From Williamwhitmania taraxaci (GTDB lineage Bacteria > Bacteroidota > Bacteroidia > Bacteroidales > Williamwhitmaniaceae), in assembly GCF_900096565.1 (NCBI RefSeq), contig NZ_FMYP01000002.1:1-64000 (forward strand): 64,000 bases of DNA. The letters run 5' to 3'. Below the pieces are notes generated by a model, which worked only from the letters and a program-made list of their open reading frames with translations, searched no databases and had not been told where the DNA came from. Each line of letters starts with the position of its first letter. Within the stretch, counting starts at the first letter, position 1. A program made the translations under genes and the position numbers. This document shows, piece after piece, positions 53,745-61,935 of the stretch.

Positions 53745-55667
53745 ATGAACACCTATTTTTACCATCAAAAGCTTTTGTTTTTTCGAATCGGTTTGGTGAT
53801 GCTTTTCTTTTCTTTGACAAGGTTACTGTTTTATACATTTAACTATCATGGGTTCGATATTGAAAATTTCTGGAATGTCGTAGGACTGCATATGGCTGGT
53901 TTGCGGTTCGACCTGTCGGCGATTATTTATTTGAACCTGTTGCTGATTCTGATGCACATTGTGCCTGGTACATTTAAGGATAATCGATGGTATCAACTTT
54001 TTATTCGATTATATTTTGTGGCAGTAAACGGAGCAGCATTGGCAACAAACTTTGTCGATGTAAAATTCTATGACTTTGAACATAAACGTCTTACTGCCGA
54101 TATGTTTTCGTCCGTTTGGCTTGGGGAAGATTTTTCGAACATGCTACCCCAGTTCTTGCATGACTATTGGTATCTGTTTCTTCTATGGGTAATTACCGTA
54201 GGAGGGCTTTGGTTTTTATACCCAAAGGCTAATCCAAACAAGAGTAATCAATTGAAACGTTTTTCTTTTAAATATTGGGCATTACAGTTTGTGGCCGCCA
54301 TTGTAATTCTTTGCTTAACGGTGGTTGGTGGACGAGGAGGTTTGCAAATGAAGCCGCTTCGAATAATTACTGCAACTACCTATACTTCTGCCCAAAATGC
54401 AGCATTGGTGTTGAATTCTCCCTTTACAATACTTAAAACGCTTAATAGTAAGGAAATTAGTGGGAAGAAATACTTTTCAACATCCAATGAATTATTAGCC
54501 CATTTTGATCATCGAATCCAACCCGACACTCTGTCGTTGGCACGATGGGATAGGCCCAATGTTGTGGTAATAATTCTTGAAAGTTTTTCGAGCGAGTATA
54601 CTGGCTTTTTTGGTGGTGGAAAATCGTATACTCCTTTTCTTGATTCATTGGCTGCGCAGAGTTGGTCGTTTCAAAATGCTTATGCAAACGGAAAACGATC
54701 GATTGAAGCCATGCCTTCCATTTTAGCCTCGTTACCGGCCCTTACCGACGATGCCTTTATAACTACCCGCTACGGTTCCAACCGAATAAACAGTTTGCCA
54801 AGCCTTTTGAGCGAAATGGGCTATTCTTCCTCGTTCTTCCACGGTGGGCATAACGGAACGATGGGTTTCGATAGTTTTGCAGGTGCTGCAGGTATTCGGC
54901 AATACTATGGAAAAAACGAGTATAAAGGTCCCGCTGCCGAGGATGGGGGATGGGGTATTTACGACGAGGAGTTTTTACAGTTTTTTGCTGAAAAACTATC
55001 TACGTTCCAGCAGCCTTTTTTCTCTGCTGTATTCACGCTGTCGTCTCACCACCCATACACAATTCCGAGCCGATACTTAGGCAAATTTCCCGAAGGAGAA
55101 TTGCCTATCCTAAAAACCATTGGTTACGCCGATTTTGCTCTCAGACGGTTTTTTGAGCAAGCCAAGAAACAGGCATGGTATAGTCATACTCTCTTTGTTC
55201 TTACAGCCGACCATTGTGCTCAGCCTATGGGGGCATATTTTGCCAACAAGGTGGGTAATTATGATGTTCCACTGATATTTTACTATCCGGGTGATTCCAA
55301 TTTTAAAGGCATTAGCTATGATGTTGCACAGCAGGCTGATATTATGCCCACAGTTCTTAACCTAGTGGGGTATGCTAAGCCATTTGTGAGCTATGGAACA
55401 TCCCTTTTTGATACAAAACATCCTCACTTTGCGGTTAACTATATGAGTGGTGTATACCAGCTCATTCAAGGTGATTTCTGTTTGCAATTTAATGGTGATA
55501 AGCCAATCTCCCTGTTCAATTATAAAAAGGATAGCTTATTGAAGACTAATCTTCTCTTACCAATGCAGGATACTGTCTCGAAAATGGAGTTGAAACTAAA
55601 GGCAATAATCCAAGGGTATGAGGAGGCGTTGGAGGGTAATTCGTTATATATTGAAGGCCGTAATTGA
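53745..55667 (+). CDS. LtaS-like membrane sulfatase-fold phosphoglycerol/phosphoethanolamine transferase
   Basis: The 640-residue protein has five membrane helices in the first 210 residues and an extracytoplasmic alkaline-phosphatase-fold domain after that. NVVVIILESFSSEYTGFFGG gives the metal Glu, ANGKRSIEAMPSILASLP the nucleophile region (Ser/Thr after GKR), then FHGGHNGTMGFDSF, SSHHPYTIP and LTADHCAQP with the Asp-His metal ligands. The Gram-positive LtaS makes lipoteichoic acid; Bacteroidetes homologues more likely add phosphoglycerol or phosphoethanolamine to surface glycans. It is a single gene, convergent with the GH3 fusion. Confidence 0.88.
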   Translation: MNTYFYHQKLLFFRIGLVMLFFSLTRLLFYTFNYHGFDIENFWNVVGLHMAGLRFDLSAIIYLNLLLILMHIVPGTFKDNRWYQLFIRLYFVAVNGAALATNFVDVKFYDFEHKRLTADMFSSVWLGEDFSNMLPQFLHDYWYLFLLWVITVGGLWFLYPKANPNKSNQLKRFSFKYWALQFVAAIVILCLTVVGGRGGLQMKPLRIITATTYTSAQNAALVLNSPFTILKTLNSKEISGKKYFSTSNELLAHFDHRIQPDTLSLARWDRPNVVVIILESFSSEYTGFFGGGKSYTPFLDSLAAQSWSFQNAYANGKRSIEAMPSILASLPALTDDAFITTRYGSNRINSLPSLLSEMGYSSSFFHGGHNGTMGFDSFAGAAGIRQYYGKNEYKGPAAEDGGWGIYDEEFLQFFAEKLSTFQQPFFSAVFTLSSHHPYTIPSRYLGKFPEGELPILKTIGYADFALRRFFEQAKKQAWYSHTLFVLTADHCAQPMGAYFANKVGNYDVPLIFYYPGDSNFKGISYDVAQQADIMPTVLNLVGYAKPFVSYGTSLFDTKHPHFAVNYMSGVYQLIQGDFCLQFNGDKPISLFNYKKDSLLKTNLLLPMQDTVSKMELKLKAIIQGYEEALEGNSLYIEGRN

Positions 55668-55818
55668 AAGTTCAAAACACATTTGGCGATTTAGTAATTT
55701 GAAAATACTGGCTCGAATGGGCGAGAGTTCATTTGCTAATTTGGTAGTATTACTAACTACCAATTAGCTAAAATGCCTCTCATATTCGTTGACTTCGTCT
55801 AACTTCTTCCAACTATTA

Positions 55819-58800
55819 TTACTTCCTCCCTTTTACTGCTTCCTCCAAAACGTCCAGCATGTCGGTTCGAATGTTCATTTTTGCAAGCTTAGTATTTTCA
55901 GCATTGGGGAATACTCTGTTGGAGAGAAATACGAACACTAACTTAGTTTCCGGATCTACCCATACTAAGGTACCCGTAAAACCACTGTGACCATAGCTCG
56001 AGGGGGAAACAGTTAATCCAACTGGGCTGGGTTTACCGGGAATAGTCTCGGGCTTATCCCATCCCAATCCTCGTCTGTTTGATATCGAAAATGCCGAGGT
56101 GAAAAATTTTACCGTTTCGGGTTTGAAGTAGGTTTTTCCTCCGTAGCTACCATTTTGAAGAAATACCTGTAGCAATTTTCCCAAGTCGTTGGCATTGCTG
56201 AATATTCCGGCATTTCCGGCAACCCCGCCCAGTAATGCTGCTGTTTGGTCGTGTACAAATCCTCTAACAACTTGTTTTCGAAATAGGAAATCGTATTCCG
56301 TAGGCGCAATACTGTCGGGTGAAATACTCTCCGTAGGTTTATACATCGTGGTGCGCATGCCTAACGGACAATAGAACCTTGTTTGGGTTAGTGAATCCAA
56401 CGGAGTTTTGGTAATGCTTTCAATTATTCGCTGTAGGTATATGAATCCATGGTCGCTGTAACGATATTGTATGTCTTTATACTGTAGAGTGCGGTCAATC
56501 TTTTTGTAGATACTATCCTTAAGTGATTTAATGGCATAAATATTTTGAGCAATTTGGTTGGGGTAATCTCTACCGTTGTGGTGACTAAAGATGGTCGGAT
56601 TTAGTTGATAGTATAAGTTGATGTAGTTTCCTGAGGAAATACGCAATGGGAACGAATCGCTTGGCACTGTGCTATAGAGTTTGTCCTTTGGCCAAATAGC
56701 GGTTAGGTAATCGAGATGAAACGGTAAAAACTCTTTTAATCCACCTTGGTGGGTAAGCAGTTGCCAAGTGTAAATGTTCTTTTTTGAGTTGTTTCGTGGA
56801 AATGAAATGAACTTTCCCAAGGAATCGGTAATGCTTAACTTCTTGGATTCAAAGAGTTGCATTACTATAGGCAGGGTCGCCACTACTTTCGTTACTGAAG
56901 CTACATCATATACAGTACCTGATGAAACGTTTTGATCGTTACTGTTGTAGGTTTGCTTTCCGTAACCCTTATTTAAAAAGATTTTGCCATCCACAGCGGC
57001 ATATACTTGACATCCAGGTGTTGCTCCTTGAAGAATTGCAAAATTTGCAATGGAATCTATCTTGGCCATTGCTACTTTTGAAATCCCAATCTCTTCGGGC
57101 ATTACGTAGCTTAGCCGAAGTCCACCTTCGGTTGTAAGGCCATTTCCTCCCGGAAAATTTATACCGGCCGATACTGGTAGCATGCCTTTGGCTCCGATCG
57201 CTCCAAAAAGAATTTGAGCAGTCATCTCTTGAACTTCTGTGCTATTGTCGTATCCCACAACTATAGAGGCAGGCAAATCTACCAACGGGAATTTTTCAAG
57301 AGCATAGGGAGATCCAAAGAGGCAAAGAACCACTTTTTTTTGGGTGGAGGTCTCCGATATGAAATCGGTCATTTCGTGGCGAATTCCGAAGTTGAATTGT
57401 GGTCGTGCATCAAGGTTATGATAGCCAAATACAATCAGGTTATGCGGTTGGAGTAACCTCTTCAGTGAGTCAATTTGATTATTGGTGGCTTCGCGCGGTA
57501 GGGAATAGTGATGAATGCTTGCGTAGTTATTGAGCATTCCTAAAAATGGAGTTCCCATTCCGGAATCAAGTTCAACATAGGCAATGGAAAGGGTATCGAG
57601 TTGTTGAAACGGGATCAGATCGTAATCGTTTCGGACAACTGTGATCGCTTCGCGGCATAGCCGCCGTTTAAGAACTAAGTATTTAGTGTCGTTTAAATCG
57701 TTGATTATATTGGTGGTATCGATGGGCGTATATTTTGATAGCCCTGCAAAATATTTTGCAGTAAGCACTTTTCTACACTTAGCTTCAATTTCCTCATGGG
57801 GAATTCTCCCACGGTGAACATACCGTGCAATTTTCTGGATACTTTCACCAATTTCATTGGGGTAAACTAGTATATCATTCCCAGCCATAAGGGCCAATGC
57901 GTTCACTCTGCTCGGTTTTCGGTAGTTGCTTACGCCCTTCATGTTCATGGCGTCGGTAAAGATGAGCCCCTTAAATCCTAGCGTTTTCTGGAGTAGGTCG
58001 ATAACTACCTCGTCTGAAAGAGAGGTGGGTAAAGTACTTGAATGGGTTAAGGATGGCACCATGAGGTGGCCAACCATCACCGAAGAAATTCCGGCATCGA
58101 ATAACTTTCGGAAGGGGTAAAGTTCTAAGCTATCGAGTCTATCCTTTTCAAAAAGAACAGAGGGCAGTGTCTCGTGCGAGTCTTTATCGGTATCGCCATG
58201 GCCTGGGAAGTGTTTTGCACATGCAAGAATACCATTTTCCTGTAAGCCAAGCATGTATGCAATTGCTTTATTGCTTGTGTTTTGTCTGTTTTCGCCAAAT
58301 GAGCGCGTATTGATTACGGGATTATTTGGATTGTTGTTAACATCGGCCACAGGAGCAAAATTAATATGCACACCAAGTCGCTTGAGTTGCCTTGCAATTT
58401 CTCCTCCCATTTCAAAAACGAGGCTGTCGTTCTGCAGCGCTCCAAGCATCATCTGACGTGGAAAGCGAATAATGCTATCGAGGCGCATCGATGGGCCCCA
58501 TTCGGCATCCATGCCAATCAACAAGGGCACATTGGAACTTTTTTGTAATCGGTTGGTTAACTGCACTTGACTCTTTGGACCACCTTGAAAAAAAATGACC
58601 CCACCTATATGGTACTTATTCACGAGTTGTAACAATTGGGCAGTGTTATCTTGACTCTTCGAAGAGTACCCGGCAACCATAAATAGTTGGGCTATTTTCT
58701 CCTCTAAGGTAAGTTTGGCCATAACGGAATCTACCCAGGGGATATTTTGTTTTTCCTGAAACGATATTTTATACTTAATTGGATTGTCAACTTTGGCAGA

Positions 58801-58854
58801 GCAGGTAATTGAAACGGCAGTGAGGAGGGAAAGTAGAAATGCTGTATTGAACAT
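55819..58854 (-). CDS. Secreted GH3 beta-N-acetylhexosaminidase (NagZ-like) fused to a beta-lactamase-family domain
   Basis: The protein (about 1011 residues from ATG 58854) begins with a signal peptide (MFNTAFLLSLLTAVSITCSA). I chose this start because the upstream ATG adds 16 residues before it. Residues about 40-390 are GH3: KHFPGHGDTDKDSHETLP with the loop His-Asp of NagZ, MVGHLMVP, and IFTDAMNMKGVSNY with the nucleophile Asp. A C-terminal GH3 domain follows. The last 400 residues are a serine beta-lactamase/esterase-type domain with VASVTKVVATLPIV (SxxK) and YRYSDHGFIYL. The first part frees GlcNAc from muropeptides; the second may act on peptide or ester bonds. It is a known Bacteroidetes fusion. 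Confidence 0.92.
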   Translation of the reverse strand: MFNTAFLLSLLTAVSITCSAKVDNPIKYKISFQEKQNIPWVDSVMAKLTLEEKIAQLFMVAGYSSKSQDNTAQLLQLVNKYHIGGVIFFQGGPKSQVQLTNRLQKSSNVPLLIGMDAEWGPSMRLDSIIRFPRQMMLGALQNDSLVFEMGGEIARQLKRLGVHINFAPVADVNNNPNNPVINTRSFGENRQNTSNKAIAYMLGLQENGILACAKHFPGHGDTDKDSHETLPSVLFEKDRLDSLELYPFRKLFDAGISSVMVGHLMVPSLTHSSTLPTSLSDEVVIDLLQKTLGFKGLIFTDAMNMKGVSNYRKPSRVNALALMAGNDILVYPNEIGESIQKIARYVHRGRIPHEEIEAKCRKVLTAKYFAGLSKYTPIDTTNIINDLNDTKYLVLKRRLCREAITVVRNDYDLIPFQQLDTLSIAYVELDSGMGTPFLGMLNNYASIHHYSLPREATNNQIDSLKRLLQPHNLIVFGYHNLDARPQFNFGIRHEMTDFISETSTQKKVVLCLFGSPYALEKFPLVDLPASIVVGYDNSTEVQEMTAQILFGAIGAKGMLPVSAGINFPGGNGLTTEGGLRLSYVMPEEIGISKVAMAKIDSIANFAILQGATPGCQVYAAVDGKIFLNKGYGKQTYNSNDQNVSSGTVYDVASVTKVVATLPIVMQLFESKKLSITDSLGKFISFPRNNSKKNIYTWQLLTHQGGLKEFLPFHLDYLTAIWPKDKLYSTVPSDSFPLRISSGNYINLYYQLNPTIFSHHNGRDYPNQIAQNIYAIKSLKDSIYKKIDRTLQYKDIQYRYSDHGFIYLQRIIESITKTPLDSLTQTRFYCPLGMRTTMYKPTESISPDSIAPTEYDFLFRKQVVRGFVHDQTAALLGGVAGNAGIFSNANDLGKLLQVFLQNGSYGGKTYFKPETVKFFTSAFSISNRRGLGWDKPETIPGKPSPVGLTVSPSSYGHSGFTGTLVWVDPETKLVFVFLSNRVFPNAENTKLAKMNIRTDMLDVLEEAVKGRK

Positions 58855-59165
58855 AATGCGAATGCTTGAGAGATGAATTCCGTCACAAAGATAGAGATTC
58901 AATGGCGGATTGCACTTTATTAATTTGAAGTTCTTTTCCTAATTGATCAAGCGTATACTTTTGGAAAGTATTGACTCAGATTGGTGCCGTTTTAGTCGTT
59001 TCTGCTTCTATCAATGAACAAATACATTTAGGACTTGGGAGCTTCTTCATGTTCGAATTCCTCATAGCATATTTCTAACCTCAGCAAACAACCTTCATCC
59101 TTCTATTCAGATAAAAAGCAGCAAGGATTCGTCTTGCTGCTTTTATTCTCCCTTATAAAATCTAT
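58855..59165. other. Intergenic region between the GH3 fusion gene and the fabH-like gene
   Basis: No gene is seen. A strong hairpin terminator lies at 59113-59147. The rest probably holds the promoter of the GH3 fusion gene; I found no clear TAnnTTTG element there. Confidence 0.6.
59113..59147 (-). terminator. Terminator after the fabH-like gene
   Basis: The stem AAAAGCAGCAAGGA / TCTTGCTGCTTTT with a four-base loop (TTCG on the plus strand) is followed by T-rich sequence on the minus strand. It starts about 20 bases after the stop codon at 59166. Confidence 0.88.
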
Positions 59166-60131
59166 TTACATTTCCAATATTGTGCCAGCATAGCTAAGTC
59201 CTCCGCCAAAACCAAACAATAGAATTTTATCTCCCATTTTCACTTTTCCAGTGCGTATTCCTTGATAAAAGGCAAGTGGAATTGAGGCGGAGGAGGTGTT
59301 GCCAAACAGCTGAATGCTTTCCAACGTTTTTTCCCTGCCAATACCTATGTTACTTCCAATGGCCTCAATAATTCGCATGTTTGCACTATGGGGAATAAAC
59401 CAATCTATCTCTTCGATAGTAAGGTTGTTTATAACCAAAAGCTCTTTAATCTTCTCTGAGATAGTTGTTACCGCCCATTTAAAAACGGCCTTTCCATTTT
59501 GAACTAACTTGCGACTATCGATGACATGTTCTCCATTAATTATGTTGGAGAGGTGTGTCATATAAAGGTCTTTCCCACCTTCGCCATTGGTGCCTGTAAT
59601 GCCTCTATAAAATTTTCCATTGGTGCCGTTCTCAACTATTGCTACCCCGGCTCCATCACCAAACAGAATACAAGAAGTACGATCGGTGAAATCGGTTATC
59701 TTTGTTAAGGTTTCACCTCCAAAGACTAGGATCTTTTTACACATACCCGAGTCTATGAAACTCTGCGCCATGATCAATCCGTAAACCCATCCGGCACTAG
59801 CAGCCGAAATGTCTATTGCCCCCGCATTTTTAAGACCCAGCTGATGTGTAACCTGACTGGCAACGCTTGGGAATATCTGATCAGGTGTTATGGTGGCAAC
59901 AATAACAAAATCAATATCGGCTAGCGATCCACTGTTCTCTTTTTCGAGCAGGCGAGCTGCTGCCACGCAGAGATCGGAGGTAAATTCAGTTTCTGATGCG
60001 TAATGTCTTTCCTTTATACCAGTGCGAGATACAATCCACTCGTCGTTCGTTTCAATAGTTTTTTCGAAGTCTTGGTTAGTAACCAGTTTTGCAGGGGCAT
60101 AGGCCGAAATTGCTGATATTTTTGCGTTCAT
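59166..60131 (-). CDS. FabH-like 3-oxoacyl-ACP synthase III with Ser in place of the catalytic Cys
   Basis: The 321-residue protein (from ATG 60131, the usual family start MNAKISAISAYAP) has the KAS III fold: NDEWIVSRTGIKERHY, GAIDISAASAGWVYGL, FGDGAGVAIVENG, WFIPHSANMRIIEAI and LFGNTSSASIPLAF. The His and Asn of the Cys-His-Asn triad are present, but the nucleophile position, normally in DISAACSGF, reads AAS: Cys112 is Ser (codon AGT on the minus strand). A serine nucleophile is known in the KAS III-like protein DpsC. It may be an acyltransferase or a non-condensing paralogue; ordinary FabH activity is doubtful. It is a single gene with its own terminator. Confidence 0.85.
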   Translation of the reverse strand: MNAKISAISAYAPAKLVTNQDFEKTIETNDEWIVSRTGIKERHYASETEFTSDLCVAAARLLEKENSGSLADIDFVIVATITPDQIFPSVASQVTHQLGLKNAGAIDISAASAGWVYGLIMAQSFIDSGMCKKILVFGGETLTKITDFTDRTSCILFGDGAGVAIVENGTNGKFYRGITGTNGEGGKDLYMTHLSNIINGEHVIDSRKLVQNGKAVFKWAVTTISEKIKELLVINNLTIEEIDWFIPHSANMRIIEAIGSNIGIGREKTLESIQLFGNTSSASIPLAFYQGIRTGKVKMGDKILLFGFGGGLSYAGTILEM

Positions 60132-60521
60132 GGTGACTCTTGTTTGTGGCATGTATAATTTTCGGGTTCAAATATAGTTTTAGTTTATTACTATGCTGAT
60201 GGCAGATAATTAATGGATTATGAATAATTACTACAATAATGGTTACAGATTGTAAGTTGTTTAGCCAGCATGGGGTATTTGTTAACAACTCAATCGATTT
60301 CTAAAGTTACTATTTGATAGATTATTTTGTTCTCTAGGAATTAAAATGCATTTTAATGTTTTGAATAATAGATATATACGTTAAATTTTGTAGTGTGGGG
60401 TACTAATTTATTAGGAAATAGTGAAAACAAATTCTTATTTTCGGTGTCGATTTGTTCTGTTATTAAAAATTGTAAGCAAGTAAATTACCCAACAGAAGGA
60501 AAACCCTAAAAATCAATCCCC
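60132..60521. other. Intergenic region between the divergent fabH-like and adk-like genes
   Basis: The region is AT-rich and holds no gene that I can support. It must contain both promoters, since the two genes diverge. I found no clear TAnnTTTG match close to either start. Confidence 0.6.
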
Positions 60522-61691
60522 ATGTTAAACATTGCGCTTTTTGGCCCTCCCGGTGCTGGTAAAGGAACCCAATCGGAATTCCTAATAAAAAAGTACAATC
60601 TCTTTTATATCTCTACCGGCGATTTACTTCGCAATGAGCTGGCCAACAAGACTAAACTCGGTCTTGATGCTGAGCATATTATTGCCTCCGGTGGGTTGGT
60701 GAGCGATGAAATTATCGTTCAGATTATTGAGAATACCATTACTGAAAATCCCAACGCCAATGGATTTCTCTTCGATGGTTTTCCTCGAACCAACATACAG
60801 GCTTACATTTTAGAAGGGTTGATGATAAAGCTTAATACTTCACTCAATCGTTTAATAAGCATTAAGTTGGATGAGGAAATTTCAGTTCAACGATTGCTAA
60901 ATAGAGGTATTACTTCAGGACGCAGCGACGATAACGAGACAGTTGTTCGCACGCGATTAAGGGAGTATACGGAGAAAACATTGCCTGTTCTACAGTTTTA
61001 CAAGGATAAAGGGGTTTACCTAGAGGTGGATGGTAGTCAAGAAATAGGCAAGGTAACCTCCGATATTGATGACATCATTCAATCGGAACTTTCGAAGAGT
61101 CTATTCAATATTGTTCTTTTTGGTTCGCCAGGATCGGGGCGTAGTACTCAAGGAAAAGCCATCGCCAAAGCATTTGGTTTAGAATATGTTTCTACCGGTG
61201 AAATGCTTAAGGAAGAGTTAAAAAATGATCCTGAAGTAACGCTCAAGTATTTGGAAATAATTGAGCGGGGCGAATTTGTTCCCGATGAGGTGGTTGTTCA
61301 GCTTATCGAGAAGAAATTGGCAAAGACAAAAAACGCTAAGGGCTTTTTGTTTAAAGGGTTTCCTCGAAACTTAGTTCAATCCTACATTTTAGATGGATTG
61401 CTTAAAAAGCATGGTTCTTCAGTATCTCAATGCATTGAACTGGATGTTCCGGTTCTCGAGGTTATTCGCCGAATTGACGAGCGAAGCCATTCCACAGCCG
61501 ATGTGTCCTATTACACTACCACTTCAAAAATTGTGAAGCGGTTGCAAATATATGAGAACAAAACAATTCCAGTTATCGAAAAGTATAATCAACTCCATGA
61601 AGTCATTAAAGTGAATGGTGTTGGAACTTTAGAGGAGGTTTTTCAGCGTCTCTCGTTTGAAATCCAGAATGGAATTAAGAATATGCGATAG
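60522..61691 (+). CDS. adk: Double-domain adenylate kinase with a degenerate second domain
   Basis: The 389-residue protein is two adenylate kinase domains in tandem. Domain 1 (1-190) is complete: Walker A GPPGAGKGTQ (8-17), STGDLLRNEL, GFLFDGFPRT (81-90) and the short lid with GRSDDNETVVRTRL. Domain 2 (195-385) keeps the fold but loses key residues: GSPGSGRSTQ (201-210) has Arg in place of the Walker A Lys, GFLFKGFPRN has Lys in place of Asp, and the lid ERSHSTADVSYY lacks GRxDD. Domain 1 should convert AMP and ATP to ADP; domain 2 is probably a non-catalytic, perhaps regulatory, copy. It stands alone, not beside secY or infA. Confidence 0.9.
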   Translation: MLNIALFGPPGAGKGTQSEFLIKKYNLFYISTGDLLRNELANKTKLGLDAEHIIASGGLVSDEIIVQIIENTITENPNANGFLFDGFPRTNIQAYILEGLMIKLNTSLNRLISIKLDEEISVQRLLNRGITSGRSDDNETVVRTRLREYTEKTLPVLQFYKDKGVYLEVDGSQEIGKVTSDIDDIIQSELSKSLFNIVLFGSPGSGRSTQGKAIAKAFGLEYVSTGEMLKEELKNDPEVTLKYLEIIERGEFVPDEVVVQLIEKKLAKTKNAKGFLFKGFPRNLVQSYILDGLLKKHGSSVSQCIELDVPVLEVIRRIDERSHSTADVSYYTTTSKIVKRLQIYENKTIPVIEKYNQLHEVIKVNGVGTLEEVFQRLSFEIQNGIKNMR

Positions 61692-61935
61692 GCTTTTAAA
61701 TACGCTTATTCGAAATGGTGGAATAAATAGATTTTTCTATCATCCTCTGATTTCAATGTTTGTATTGGATGAATAGGTTTGTGCTAATGAAAAATAGTTA
61801 TCTTTGAATCTTAAGTTGTGTTTTACACCATCTTACTAGGATCGCTTAAGCCAGAGCAATCTTAATGTGTTTTAAATTTGCCGCAAGTATTTTTAAAATA
61901 ATTGAGTCTACCTTTTGGTAAAAAGATGTGTGCAT

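Noticed and set aside
55736-55766. Inverted repeat between the LtaS-like and GH3 fusion genes as a terminator
   Set aside because: The stem is AT-rich and imperfect, with no T-run on either side.
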